Positions 25,338 through 33,993 of a stretch of 39,590 nucleotides of DNA are shown here, piece by piece (position 1 is the stretch's first letter; each line of letters begins with the position of its first letter). Below the pieces are notes generated by a model. It was not told the DNA's origin, did no database searches, and was given only the letters and a program-made list of their open reading frames with translations. The stretch comes from an uncultured Porphyromonadaceae bacterium (GTDB lineage Bacteria; Bacteroidota; Bacteroidia; Bacteroidales; Muribaculaceae), in NCBI GenBank assembly GCA_947177185.1, contig CAMWTJ010000013.1:1-39590 (forward strand). The letters run 5' to 3'. Position numbers and translations under genes: made by a program.

Positions 25338-26239
25338 ACGCCATGCGCGCGGCCATAGTGGCCATGCTGTGTGTGGCGGCCGCCGCTGCAGGCGCGCAGG
25401 CGCAGCGCCGCATCACCCCGGTCAACACTGCGGCCACAGCCACACAGAGCCGCAACGAAACCAAAAACGACACCGCTGCGATAAACTCGCGGCGGCGCGC
25501 CGCATCGGTGAGCTTTGTCGACGACAAGGGACAGCTCGTGTGGGTCGACACCGTCACCGGCGACAAATGGATCGACAGCCTGGCACAGACATCGCACGGC
25601 ATACCCAAGATGCAATACCCGCTGCTGCACTCCGTGTCGGTGGGCATCGACGTGTGGGACGCCGCCATGCGCCTGTTCGGACAGGACTACGGCCTCGCCG
25701 GCGTCTGCGCCGAGGTGAATCTCCACAACCGCTACATACCCGTACTGGAGGCCGGCCTCGGCAACGCCTCGCACACGCCCTCGGGCGGCGGCTACCGCTA
25801 CCGCACGCCCGTGGCGCCGTATTTCAGAATCGGCGCCAACTACAATTTTCTGTACAACAGCAATCCCGACTATATGCTCACGGCCGGACTGCGCTACGGT
25901 TTCTCGGCTTTCGGCTGGAGCGTGAGCGATGTGGATGTGAACTCGCCCTACTGGCAGGAAACAGCCACGTTCGACATTCCCCGGCAGCACAACACCGCCG
26001 GATGGCTCGAAATATGCTTCGGGCTGCGCGTGAAGGTGGCAGGACCCGTGTCGGCCGGATGGATGTTCAAATACCACAGCCTGCTGCACTGCGGCAGCAC
26101 GCCTTACGGCAGCCCGTGGTATATCCCGGGCTACGGCGCGCGCAAGGGCTCCATCACGGGAGCGTTCTACATCACCTACACACTGCCCCTGCGCCGCCAC
26201 AAAAAAGAAGAGCCCGAAGCTGACGCGTCCGGGCTCTGA
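25334..26239 (+). CDS. DUF6048 outer-membrane-barrel-like protein
   Basis: 301 residues starting at ATG 25334, which overlaps the previous stop. The signal peptide AAIVAMLCVAAAAAGAQAQ is followed by a basic, low-complexity stretch to about residue 55. The mature part has barrel-like strands (SVGIDVWDAAMRLFG, YFRIGANYNFLYN, AGLRYGFSAFGWSVSDVD, GWLEICFGLRVKVAG, GAFYITYTLPL). It fits the Bacteroidales family DUF6048, usually next to a DUF6452 lipoprotein. The two are probably an outer-membrane barrel and its lipoprotein partner; that is inference. The last codons also encode the terminator of the convergent que operon. Confidence 0.72.
   Translation: MNAMRAAIVAMLCVAAAAAGAQAQRRITPVNTAATATQSRNETKNDTAAINSRRRAASVSFVDDKGQLVWVDTVTGDKWIDSLAQTSHGIPKMQYPLLHSVSVGIDVWDAAMRLFGQDYGLAGVCAEVNLHNRYIPVLEAGLGNASHTPSGGGYRYRTPVAPYFRIGANYNFLYNSNPDYMLTAGLRYGFSAFGWSVSDVDVNSPYWQETATFDIPRQHNTAGWLEICFGLRVKVAGPVSAGWMFKYHSLLHCGSTPYGSPWYIPGYGARKGSITGAFYITYTLPLRRHKKEEPEADASGL
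26201..26236 (-). terminator. Terminator of the queE end of the minus-strand operon, inside DUF6048
   Basis: On the minus strand GAGCCCG (26236-26230) pairs with CGGGCTC (26216-26210) across a 13-base loop, followed by TTCTTTTTT. It lies about 20 bases after the queE stop and entirely inside the last 13 codons of the convergent DUF6048 gene. Confidence 0.7.
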
Positions 26240-26255
26240 CACAGCGTGGCTGCTG

Positions 26256-26801
26256 TCAGCGTATGTCTATGAGCTTGTGGGTCTGCAGCGAGAGGCGCCA
26301 CCTCGGGTGGGCGAGTATGTAGGCCGCCACCTCGGCGGTGTTAAGGCCTGAACACGGCTGCAGAAAAAGCCTCGGCGCGGGCAGCAGGTCGGCCAGCGCC
26401 TCCACATCCTGACCTTCGTAGACCACTTTCAGCTCGTCGATGCGGTCCACCGCCCACGGCGCCTGCTTGGGCGAGCACGTGACCCAGTCGACGCCCGTAG
26501 GCACGGGCATGGAGCCGTTGGTTTCCACCTGTATGTAGAAGCCCGCGCCCTTGAGGGCGCGCACCAGCACATCGTCGAGCTGCAGCGTGGGCTCTCCGCC
26601 TGTCACCACCAGATGGCGCGCCGGCCATGCCGACACGGCGGCCACGATGGCATCGGCGTCCATTTCCGTGTAAGCGGCGAAATCCGTGTCGCAGAACTCG
26701 CAGCGGCGGTTGCAGCCGCTGAAGCGCAGAAACACGGCCGGAGTGCCCGTGTAGTATCCCTCGCCCTGCAGCGAGTAGAAGATTTCGTTCACCCTATACA
26801 T
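26256..26801 (-). CDS. queE: 7-carboxy-7-deazaguanine synthase (radical SAM)
   Basis: 181 residues, the compact size of Bacteroidota QueE. The substrate-pocket motif EIFYSLQGEGYYTGTPAVFLR is followed by the radical SAM cluster motif CNRRCEFCD at about residues 30-38 (C-x3-C-x2-C), then VVTGGEPTLQ (about 65-74) and VETNGS (about 92-97). It converts 6-carboxy-tetrahydropterin to 7-carboxy-7-deazaguanine in the queuosine/preQ0 pathway. It overlaps queD, which makes its substrate, by eight bases, giving strong operon support. Confidence 0.93.
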   Translation of the reverse strand: MYRVNEIFYSLQGEGYYTGTPAVFLRFSGCNRRCEFCDTDFAAYTEMDADAIVAAVSAWPARHLVVTGGEPTLQLDDVLVRALKGAGFYIQVETNGSMPVPTGVDWVTCSPKQAPWAVDRIDELKVVYEGQDVEALADLLPAPRLFLQPCSGLNTAEVAAYILAHPRWRLSLQTHKLIDIR

Positions 26802-27135
26802 CGTCGTCCACGGTATAAGTGGCCAGATTGCCTTCGCTCTCCTGCACGTCCACGCGGTAGCAGTTGGGTATCTGCTCGCATATCCAGCGCGCCATGTTCT
26901 CGGCCGTGGGGTTGAAATCCACCACGTCGTTTATGGCCGTGTGGTCGAGGCGGTCCATCACCCGGCGCTTGATGTGGGTGAAGTCAGTGACCATGCCGTT
27001 TTCGTCGAGCTCGCGTGCGCGGCAATACACATTGATTATCCAGTTGTGGCCGTGAAGCACCGAACACTTGCTCTCGTAGTTGAGGCGCAGGTAGTGGCTG
27101 GCCGATATTTCAAGACGTTTCTGTACGTAATACAC
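26794..27135 (-). CDS. queD: 6-carboxy-tetrahydropterin synthase
   Basis: 113 residues. The zinc-binding histidines lie in SASHYL (about 11-16) and LHGHNW (about 27-32), with the catalytic cysteine in SKCSVLHGH. LDHTAIND and PTAENMARWI are conserved, and the late glutamate in VQESEGNLATY completes the active site. It makes 6-carboxy-tetrahydropterin from dihydroneopterin triphosphate for queuosine synthesis. The start appears to be GTG at 27135; no in-frame ATG is near. It is 28 bases downstream of cca and overlaps queE. Confidence 0.92.
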   Translation of the reverse strand: MYYVQKRLEISASHYLRLNYESKCSVLHGHNWIINVYCRARELDENGMVTDFTHIKRRVMDRLDHTAINDVVDFNPTAENMARWICEQIPNCYRVDVQESEGNLATYTVDDDV

Positions 27136-27163
27136 GTTGCTTATGAATTTGAAGATTAACTGA

Positions 27164-28606
27164 TCAGTCGGTAGGCTCCGAGGCGTCGGGCGGATTGACC
27201 ACGGCTATGCCGCGCTCGGCCGCGAGCGCCACGAGAAAGTCGAGTGCGGCTTGACGCGTGTCGTCTATCTCGCAGTCTTTTATGGCCTGTTTGAGAGCGC
27301 TTGCCAGCATGCCCACGGGCGGGCTCGGCGGCAGTCCGAATATGTGCATTATCTCGTTGCCGTCCACCGGGTTGCGACGCGCGCGCTCGGCATCAAGGGT
27401 GCGTATGTACTCGTATTTGCGCTCCACGATGTCGAAATTTTCGAGAAAACGCTGCTTTTTCTCCTCGTTCTTGCTCGTGATGTCGGCACGGGCCAGAATC
27501 ATGAGGTCGGCCAGGTCGTCCTCGGCATAGTTTACGAGCCTGCGCACAGCGCTGTCCGTCACCTCGTCCTCCACCAGGGCTATGGGCCGCATGTGCAGCT
27601 CCACGAGCTTCTGCACATAGCGCATCTCGGCGCCCATGCCCAGGCGCAGGCGGCTGAAGATGCGCGGCACCATCTTGGCGCCCACGAAGTTGTGGTTGTG
27701 GAAGGTCCATCCGCTGCGGTCGTCGAAGCGCTTCGTGGCCGGCTTGCCTATGTCGTGGAGCAGTGCGCCCCAGCGCAGCCACTCGTTGTCGCTGGCGGCG
27801 GCCACGGTGTCAAGCACCTGCAGCGTGTGGTAGAAATTGTCCTTGTGGCCGCGGCCGTGCACTATCTCCACTCCGGCCAGGGCCTCCAGCTCGGGGAAGA
27901 TGAGGCGCATCAGGCCTGAGCGGTGCAGCAGGTCGAGCCCCACGGATGGCCGCGGCGAGCGCATTATCTTGCACAGCTCGTCCTTGATGCGCTCCACGGT
28001 GATGATTTCGATGCGCGCGGCGTTGCGGCAGATGGCCTCGAACGTGGCGGGCTCGATGTCGAACTGCAGCTGCGATGCGAAGCGCACGGCGCGCATCATG
28101 CGCAGGGGGTCGTCGCTGAAGGTCACGTCGGGGTCGAGGGGCGTGCGGATGGTGCGCGTGCGGATGTCGTCGAGGCCTCCGTAGAGGTCCACGAGCTCGC
28201 CGAACGTGGCTCCGTTGACGCTTATGGCCATGGCGTTGATGGTGAAATCGCGGCGCGCGATGTCCTCCTCGAGCGTGCCGCTCTCCACCACCGGGTTGCG
28301 CGAGTCGCGGGTGTAGCTCTCGCGGCGCGCGCCCACAAACTCCAGCTCCAGGGCCCCGCGGCGTATCTGTGCGGTGCCGTAGGTGCGGAACACGTTGACG
28401 CGCGTGCGGCGCCCCAGCCGGCGCGCCACGGCGTGGGCCAGGTCGATACCGCTGCCCACGGCCACGAAATCGATGTCCTTGCTGTGGCGTCCTATGATAA
28501 GGTCGCGCACGTAGCCGCCCACGGCATAGGCCGGCAGTCCGGCCTCGTCGGCGGCGGCCGCTATGGTTGCGAACACGGGGTCTTTAAGACGGTCGGCGAG
28601 ATTCAT
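27164..28606 (-). CDS. cca: CCA tRNA nucleotidyltransferase / HD-domain protein
   Basis: 480 residues from ATG 28606; the frame is open upstream but overlaps the M24 peptidase gene. The nucleotidyltransferase head shows VGGYVRDLIIGRHSKDIDFV (about 28-47) with the two catalytic aspartates in DID, then RRDFTINAMA and the RNA-binding part (DPLRMMRAVRFA). An HD domain follows (LLHDIGKPATKRF at about 276-288). It adds or repairs the CCA end of tRNA; the HD part suggests added phosphohydrolase activity, as in related enzymes. The start overlaps the peptidase stop by four bases. Confidence 0.93.
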   Translation of the reverse strand: MNLADRLKDPVFATIAAAADEAGLPAYAVGGYVRDLIIGRHSKDIDFVAVGSGIDLAHAVARRLGRRTRVNVFRTYGTAQIRRGALELEFVGARRESYTRDSRNPVVESGTLEEDIARRDFTINAMAISVNGATFGELVDLYGGLDDIRTRTIRTPLDPDVTFSDDPLRMMRAVRFASQLQFDIEPATFEAICRNAARIEIITVERIKDELCKIMRSPRPSVGLDLLHRSGLMRLIFPELEALAGVEIVHGRGHKDNFYHTLQVLDTVAAASDNEWLRWGALLHDIGKPATKRFDDRSGWTFHNHNFVGAKMVPRIFSRLRLGMGAEMRYVQKLVELHMRPIALVEDEVTDSAVRRLVNYAEDDLADLMILARADITSKNEEKKQRFLENFDIVERKYEYIRTLDAERARRNPVDGNEIMHIFGLPPSPPVGMLASALKQAIKDCEIDDTRQAALDFLVALAAERGIAVVNPPDASEPTD

Positions 28607-29814
28607 TCGGCAAGATTTATAAGCTGTTCGGGCGCGTCGGTCAGGCACTCCATCGGAGAGCCGTCGGGGCGCACCACGTAGGTGTTCTCGATGCCCACGG
28701 CACCCACCCCGGGTATCACAAACTTGGGCTCGAGCGCAATGCACATTCCGGCCCGGAGCACGTCGCGCGAGCGCGGCGCTATCACCGGCGCCTCGTTTAT
28801 CTCTATGCCGAGGCCGTGGCCCACGAATCCGGCGTGCTGCCTGTGGCCCATGAAGCAGTGCTCGAGTCCGGCCTCGCGGGCCATTTCGAGCGCCGTGGCA
28901 TACATGTCGCACGCGGCGGCGCCGGGCGTGCCCGCGTCGGCCAGGCGGCGGCATATGGCGCGGCTGAGCTCGTGGGCGCGCACAGCCTCGTCGGGCAGGC
29001 TGCCCACGAAGAAGGTACGCGTCATGTCGGTCATATAGCCCGTGTAGTCGCCGTTCATGTCCACCATCACAGTGGTGCCGGGGCGTATCACGGTGCCGTC
29101 GGCGCCCACCGGCAGCGACGGGTCCATGCCGCGGCCGCCCATGGCGAAATCGTAGGGAGAGGGCGAGTCGGCGTTGTCGCCGGCCAGCACGTTGCCCATG
29201 AACAGCTCCATGTCGGAACCCGCTATGCGGAACTGCCCCAGGCAGCCCTCCAGGCGCGACACACGCTCTATGGCCACCTGCAGCTCGTAGTCGCTCATGC
29301 CCTCCCGGTAGAGCTGCGGTATGCGGCGGTACACGGCCGAGTGGCGCACGCCCGACAGACGCATCATGCGCAGCTGCTCGTCGGTCTTGACGGCGCGCAC
29401 ACTGCGCAGCGCGCCCGTGGCCGACGCAAAACGCACCTCAGGCCACTGCGCGGCAAAGGCGGCGCGGTAGCGCTCCACGGCGTCGTAGCTGCACACGCCC
29501 GTTTCCAGCGCCACGCACTCCGCGGCAGGAAGCATGGCGGCTATGCGGGCGGCGAAATCCTCGATTTTGCGCGCAGGCTCCACGGTGTCGCCCGTGAGAT
29601 GCACGCAGCGGCGGAGGCCGTAGAGCGCTGCACCGCGGCGCGGCACGTAGGCGAAGCCGGCAAACACACGGCCCGTGAGCCAGTAAAGGTCGGCGTGGGC
29701 GGATATGAGCATGCCGTCGGCGTCCATCGCCTCCTGGAGGCGCGACAGGCGCAGCGCATACTCGGCGTCGGAAAGCAGTATCAGTCTGCTGTCGGATGTA
29801 TTGCGGGGGGTCAT
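28603..29814 (-). CDS. M24-family aminopeptidase P-like metallopeptidase
   Basis: 403 residues with a creatinase/prolidase N-terminal domain and a C-terminal pita-bread catalytic domain. The five expected metal ligands are visible: Asp in VMVDMNGDY, Asp in YMTDMTRTF, His in VGHGLGIEINE, Glu in ALEPKF and Glu in GIENTYVV. It resembles Xaa-Pro aminopeptidases and dipeptidases of the M24B group. Exact specificity is unknown. It is translationally coupled on both sides by four-base ATGA overlaps, with the HAD gene before it and cca after it. Confidence 0.9.
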   Translation of the reverse strand: MTPRNTSDSRLILLSDAEYALRLSRLQEAMDADGMLISAHADLYWLTGRVFAGFAYVPRRGAALYGLRRCVHLTGDTVEPARKIEDFAARIAAMLPAAECVALETGVCSYDAVERYRAAFAAQWPEVRFASATGALRSVRAVKTDEQLRMMRLSGVRHSAVYRRIPQLYREGMSDYELQVAIERVSRLEGCLGQFRIAGSDMELFMGNVLAGDNADSPSPYDFAMGGRGMDPSLPVGADGTVIRPGTTVMVDMNGDYTGYMTDMTRTFFVGSLPDEAVRAHELSRAICRRLADAGTPGAAACDMYATALEMAREAGLEHCFMGHRQHAGFVGHGLGIEINEAPVIAPRSRDVLRAGMCIALEPKFVIPGVGAVGIENTYVVRPDGSPMECLTDAPEQLINLAE

Positions 29815-30434
29815 AATTCAAGAAGTCGGTCAAACGAATCTATCGAGGCGTCGGCGCCCTCGGCGCTGCCGAAGCCGTAGGCGGCGTGCACGGCCGGGAT
29901 GCCGGCCTCGTGGGCGGAGTCTATGTCGAGCTGCGTGTCGCCCACGTACACCGGCGTGCGGAAAGCGTTGCGACGCACCACCAGAGCTATGTTGTCGGCC
30001 TTGCTCAGGCCGTTTATGCCGTGGGCGGCACTGTCGTCGAACAGCTCGCCGAGCCCCGTGAAATCAAAGAAATTGCGCAGTCCCGAGGCTCCGCAGTTGC
30101 TCACCAGGCAGATGCGCGCACCGCGGCGGCGCAGCTCCTCGAGCACCTCGCGCACGCGCGGATACAGCACTCCGCCGCGCCGCGGCACTATCTCAGCCTC
30201 GAAGACGGCCATGCGCCGCATAAACTCGCCGCGGTCGTAGTCGCCGGGTATAAGAGCGTCCATGATGGCGTCCAGCGGCTTGCCCATCTGTGTGAACAGG
30301 CGGTCGCGGTCTATGCGCGGACAGTCGAGGCCGAAATCCTCTATCGTGGCGTTCCACACGTCGCAGTAGCCGTCCACGGCGTCCCACAGCGTGCCATCCA
30401 TGTCAAAAATAAATGCGTCGTGGTTCATTGGCAT
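29811..30434 (-). CDS. HAD-superfamily hydrolase (phosphoglycolate phosphatase-like)
   Basis: 207 residues from ATG 30434, with another ATG two codons later (30428). The open frame extends to 30485 but only through a TTG start. Motif I is FIFDMDGTLWD (about 7-17), motif II is LVSNCG (about 130-135), the lysine is in GLSKADN and motif IV is YVGDTQLDIDSA. The helical cap between motifs I and II is the C1 type seen in phosphoglycolate phosphatases and beta-phosphoglucomutases. The substrate is unknown. It lies 55 bases downstream of gldH and overlaps the M24 gene by four bases. Confidence 0.88.
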   Translation of the reverse strand: MPMNHDAFIFDMDGTLWDAVDGYCDVWNATIEDFGLDCPRIDRDRLFTQMGKPLDAIMDALIPGDYDRGEFMRRMAVFEAEIVPRRGGVLYPRVREVLEELRRRGARICLVSNCGASGLRNFFDFTGLGELFDDSAAHGINGLSKADNIALVVRRNAFRTPVYVGDTQLDIDSAHEAGIPAVHAAYGFGSAEGADASIDSFDRLLEL

Positions 30435-30489
30435 ATATGTCTGATGGTTTCTCTTTATGCACAGATACAGACCCCGGCGCCGCAAGGCG

Positions 30490-30957
30490 TCAGCGGGTCA
30501 GAAAAAACAGTCCCACCTGCTCTATGGCCTCGAGCGTGTCGACGCGCATGCAGTGGTGCAGCCGCAGGGTGTCGCCCGGCGCCAGTTCCAGCCCCCTCAG
30601 CAGCGTGTCGGAGTGCTCGAAGGTGAGGCCCATGCCGCGGCCGTGCCATGTGCCGAACACATCGGCCAGCTCCACGTCGCGGCGCCAGCGGCGGCCGTCC
30701 GGCGCCTCCAGCTCGAGCCACAGGTTGCTGTAGGGATAGGCGTCGCTGTGGCGCACGCACACCACCACATCGCCCCGCATGGCGGCCGAGTCGGCGCCGG
30801 GCAGCGCCGTCACGGCAAACTCGAGCGTGTCGGTGTAGCGCCATCCTTCGGCCGGTATGGCACGGAAGGCGCTATAGCCCACGTCGGCGCCGTCGCCGGC
30901 ACAGGCGGCCGTCAGCCACACCAGCAGGGGCAATATCAGGGCGGAAGCGTGGCGCAT
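30490..30957 (-). CDS. gldH: GldH-family lipoprotein
   Basis: 155 residues with a lipoprotein signal; the lipobox LTAAC puts the lipid-bearing cysteine at residue 19. The mature beta-rich part fits GldH: FRAIPAEGWRYTDTLEFAV, then VCVRHSDAYPYSNLWLEL and the ending VGLFFLTR. GldH was found through gliding mutants of Flavobacterium johnsoniae but is widespread in non-gliding Bacteroidales, where its job is unknown. It lies two bases after ricT, a linkage I believe is common in Bacteroidota. Confidence 0.82.
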   Translation of the reverse strand: MRHASALILPLLVWLTAACAGDGADVGYSAFRAIPAEGWRYTDTLEFAVTALPGADSAAMRGDVVVCVRHSDAYPYSNLWLELEAPDGRRWRRDVELADVFGTWHGRGMGLTFEHSDTLLRGLELAPGDTLRLHHCMRVDTLEAIEQVGLFFLTR

Positions 30958-30959
30958 GG

Positions 30960-32264
30960 CTATTCTTTTGCGTTAGAAGCGTCGCCGGAGCCTTCCGGGC
31001 GGTTGCCGCCGCGGCCGCGGCGGCGGCGCGACTGCTTGCCCGAGGGCGCTCCCTGCTGCTGCGGCGCGGCAGGCTGAGGCTTGTCGGGCGCGGGGCGTCC
31101 CTCGCCTTTGGGCTTCTGCCTTGTGCCTTCCTGCACGTCGGGCGTCTTGGCTTTCGGCTTGCGTTTTTTCTTCTTCTTTTTGTCGAAGCGCGTGAGGTCG
31201 TCCTGCCCGAGCAGGTCGCCGTAGGCCTTGGCCTCCTTCGGGCGCGCCTGCTGCTCCTCGCTCTCGAGCGTGAGCGGCTTCTCGCCGGCCTTGTTGAGCG
31301 CTATCACCTCGAAGGCACGGTCGGCGTCGATGGTCACAAGGTTTGCGGCCATGCGCTTGTCGGTGCTGTAGGTGATCTGGCGGCGGAATATGTCGGTCTT
31401 GAAATGGAAATACGTGGCGTCGGCCGTTTCGAGGCGTATCTCGCGGCTGGGCAGGCTCTTGACGGCCTCCACATAGGCATCCACCTCGAAATTGAGGCAA
31501 CACTTGAGCTTGGCGCACTGGCCGGCCAGCTTCTGCGGGTTGAGCGAGATGTCCTGATAGCGGGCGGCGCCGGTGGCCACGCTCACGAAATTGGTCATCC
31601 AGCTCGAGCAGCACAGCGGCCGTCCGCAGGGTCCGATGCCGCCTATGCGGCCGGCTTCCTGGCGCGCGCCTATCTGCTTCATCTCGATGCGCACCTTGAA
31701 TTTCTCGGCCAGCACCTTTATGAGCTGTCGGAAATCGACGCGCTCGTCGGCTATGTAGTAGAAAATGGCCTTGTTGCCGTCGCCCTGAAACTCCACGTCC
31801 CCTATCTTCATGTTCAGCCCGAGCTCGTCGGCTATGCGCCTGGCGCGTATCATGGTCTGATGCTCGCGTGCGCGCGCCTCGCGGTATTTCTCGAGGTCGG
31901 CGGCCTTGGCCTTGCGGAACACACGCTTTATCTCGGGCTCGTTTTTGGAGCGTCGGCGCAGCCGCAGCTTCACGAGCGGCCCCGTGAGCGTGACGCGCCC
32001 GATGTCGTGGCCCGGCGCGGCCTCCACGGCCACCATGTCGCCCACCTCGAGGCTGAGGTGAGTGGAGTTGCGGTATATGCCCTTGCGCGTGTTCTTGAAC
32101 TGCACCTCCACGAGGTCGCAGTCGCCGGCGGGGATGTCCGAAAGCCAGTCGTAGCAGTCCAGCTTTCCGCGCGGCTCACGCCCGCATCCGCCGCATGCCC
32201 CGGCGCATCCGTCGGTGCATCCGCCGCAGCCGGCGCATTTCTTGTCGTCGTCGGTATCGGCCAT
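30960..32264 (-). CDS. ricT: PSP1-domain protein, RicT/YaaT homolog with basic C-terminal tail
   Basis: 434 residues. The N-terminus has six cysteines at 10, 13, 16, 20, 24 and 27 in a glycine-rich setting. The PSP1 core follows (about 45-260) with GPCGRPLCC (about 214-222) and CAKLKCCLNFE (about 248-258), the cysteines expected to hold an iron-sulfur cluster. After a variable region, a low-complexity tail has six lysines then RKPKAK (about 360-371) and RRRRGRGG near 415-422. In Bacillus subtilis RicT works with RicA and RicF to direct RNase Y in mRNA maturation. Here the ATG overlaps the rny stop by one base. The basic tail could bind RNA, which is inference. Confidence 0.88.
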   Translation of the reverse strand: MADTDDDKKCAGCGGCTDGCAGACGGCGREPRGKLDCYDWLSDIPAGDCDLVEVQFKNTRKGIYRNSTHLSLEVGDMVAVEAAPGHDIGRVTLTGPLVKLRLRRRSKNEPEIKRVFRKAKAADLEKYREARAREHQTMIRARRIADELGLNMKIGDVEFQGDGNKAIFYYIADERVDFRQLIKVLAEKFKVRIEMKQIGARQEAGRIGGIGPCGRPLCCSSWMTNFVSVATGAARYQDISLNPQKLAGQCAKLKCCLNFEVDAYVEAVKSLPSREIRLETADATYFHFKTDIFRRQITYSTDKRMAANLVTIDADRAFEVIALNKAGEKPLTLESEEQQARPKEAKAYGDLLGQDDLTRFDKKKKKKRKPKAKTPDVQEGTRQKPKGEGRPAPDKPQPAAPQQQGAPSGKQSRRRRGRGGNRPEGSGDASNAKE

Positions 32265-33811
32265 TATTTCGCGAAGCTAACAGAACGTGTTTCGCGGATA
32301 ACGGTGATTTTCACCTGTCCGGGATATGTCATCTCGTCCTGGATGCGGCGCGCTATCTCGGCCGAGAGTTTTTCGGTCTGTGCGTCGTCAATCTTGTCGG
32401 CGCCTACGATTACGCGCAGCTCGCGGCCGGCCTGTATGGCATAGGTCTTGAGCACGCCGGGATAGCTCATGGCCAGCTGCTCGAGGTCGTTGAGGCGCTT
32501 GATGTAGGCCTCCACTATCTCGCGGCGGGCGCCGGGACGGGCACCGCTTATGGCGTCGCACACCTGCACGATGGGGGCCAGCAGCGATGTCTGCTCCACC
32601 TCGTCGTGGTGGGCGCCTATGGCGTTGCATATCTCGGGTTTCTCCTTGTATTTCTCGGCCAGCTTCATGCCCAGCAGTGCGTGGGGCAGTTCGGGCTCCT
32701 CGTCGGGCACCTTGCCTATGTCGTGCAGCAGGCCTGCGCGGCGTGCTTTCTTGGGGTTAAGGCCGAGCTCGGCGGCCATGATGGCGCAGAGGTTGGCCGT
32801 TTCGCGCGAGTGCTGCAGCAGGTTCTGACCATAGCTCGAGCGGTATTTCATCTTGCCCACCATGCGTATGAGGTCGGGGTGCAGGCCGTGTATGCCGAGG
32901 TCTATGGCTGTGCGCTTGCCGGTTTCCACGATTTCTTCCTCCACCTGCTTGCGCACCTTGGCCACTACCTCCTCGATGCGCGCCGGGTGTATGCGGCCGT
33001 CGGCCACCAGCTGGTGCAGCGCCAGGCGTGCCACCTCGCGGCGCACGGGGTCGAAGCCGCTGAGCACGATGGCCTCGGGCGTGTCGTCCACTATGATTTC
33101 TATGCCCGTGGCGGCCTCGAGGGCGCGTATGTTGCGGCCTTCGCGGCCTATGATGCGGCCCTTGATTTCGTCGCTGTCGATGTGAAACACCGTCACGGAG
33201 TTCTCGATGGCAGTTTCGGTGGCCACGCGCTGGATGCTCTGTACCACGATGCGTTTGGCCTCCTTGTTGGCCGTGAGCTTGGCCTCGTCCATTATGTCGT
33301 TGATGTAGCTGGCGGCGGCGGTCTTGGCCTCGTCGCGCAGCGACTCTATGAGTTTTTCCTTGGCTTCCTCGCTGCTCAGACCGCTGATGTGTTCGAGCTG
33401 CTCGCGGGCCTGGCTCTGCAGCTTCTCGAGGTCGGCGGCACGTGCGTCGAGCGTGGCGGCGCGGGCCTCAAGAGTAGTGCGCGCGGCTTCCACCTCGTTG
33501 CGTGCGCGTTGGTTTTCGCTCTGCTGCTGGTTGAGCTGCAGCTCGCGCTGCTTGAGTTTGGCGTCGCGCTGGTCGGCCTGGCTCTGGCGGCGTGCGGCCT
33601 GCTTTTCGGCTTCGGTGGTGATGCGCATTGCCTCCTCGCGGCCTTCGAGCTCGCGGGTGCGGCGTATGTCGTCGGCCTCGCGCTCGGCGTCGGCTATTAT
33701 CTCTTTGGCACGCGTGCGGGCCATTCGGCGCTGCACCGCCACAGTGACACCCACTGCCAGGGCGGCAGCGAGCACCACGAGGGCTATGATAGTGATCGGA
33801 CTGGAAATCAT
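32264..33811 (-). CDS. rny: Ribonuclease Y
   Basis: 515 residues, the normal length. One N-terminal membrane helix ([20 protein letters not shown], about 8-27) is followed by a long charged coiled coil to about residue 200. The KH domain has [15 protein letters not shown] at about 213-227, and the HD nuclease domain has HDIGK with H363 and D364. RNase Y is a membrane-bound endonuclease that starts mRNA decay. The zapA transcript appears to end at a terminator 47 bases upstream, so rny probably has its own promoter there, but I found no clear TAnnTTTG box. Its stop overlaps the ricT start. Confidence 0.95.
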   Translation of the reverse strand: MISSPITIIALVVLAAALAVGVTVAVQRRMARTRAKEIIADAEREADDIRRTRELEGREEAMRITTEAEKQAARRQSQADQRDAKLKQRELQLNQQQSENQRARNEVEAARTTLEARAATLDARAADLEKLQSQAREQLEHISGLSSEEAKEKLIESLRDEAKTAAASYINDIMDEAKLTANKEAKRIVVQSIQRVATETAIENSVTVFHIDSDEIKGRIIGREGRNIRALEAATGIEIIVDDTPEAIVLSGFDPVRREVARLALHQLVADGRIHPARIEEVVAKVRKQVEEEIVETGKRTAIDLGIHGLHPDLIRMVGKMKYRSSYGQNLLQHSRETANLCAIMAAELGLNPKKARRAGLLHDIGKVPDEEPELPHALLGMKLAEKYKEKPEICNAIGAHHDEVEQTSLLAPIVQVCDAISGARPGARREIVEAYIKRLNDLEQLAMSYPGVLKTYAIQAGRELRVIVGADKIDDAQTEKLSAEIARRIQDEMTYPGQVKITVIRETRSVSFAK

Positions 33812-33857
33812 ATTTTGTTTTCGGGGTTGTTAATTATGTTAATATTAATGTTTTCTC

Positions 33858-33889
33858 AAAAAAATAAAACCGCGCCGGCACAGAGGCGC
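33858..33889 (-). terminator. Rho-independent terminator before rny
   Basis: Five-base perfect stem GCGCC/GGCGC with an eight-base loop that can add pairs, followed on the minus strand by TTTTATTTTTTT. It ends the zapB-zapA transcript and the candidate small RNA. Confidence 0.75.
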
Positions 33890-33985
33890 TGCATGGTGCA
33901 GACACCGCTTGCTGGTGCGGGGATGTGTGCTGACTGTGGCCGCCTTGCTCTGCGGCCCCTGAGCCGGGGCTGCGGCGGCGTGGGC
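33858..33985 (-). ncRNA. Candidate structured small RNA (possibly 6S RNA) between zapA and rny
   Basis: The 182-base gap between zapA and rny holds no gene on the minus strand, yet it is GC-rich and full of complementary segments. GCCGCC and GGCGGC flank an inner GCCCC/GGGGC hairpin, and a later CTGCA-CCA-TGCAG hairpin is visible. It ends in a strong terminator at 33889-33858 (GCGCC, 8-base loop, GGCGC, then TTTTATTTTTTT). Ending an RNA of about 110-130 bases this way, just after zapA, resembles the 6S (ssrS) position in many bacteria. I cannot confirm the 6S fold, and it may be only a structured 3' untranslated region of zapA. Confidence 0.35.
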
Positions 33986-33993
33986 CGTCGGTG

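Noticed and set aside
26794-27135. preQ1 riboswitch upstream of queD
   Set aside because: queD is inside an operon with only 28 bases before it, and no aptamer-like structure fits.
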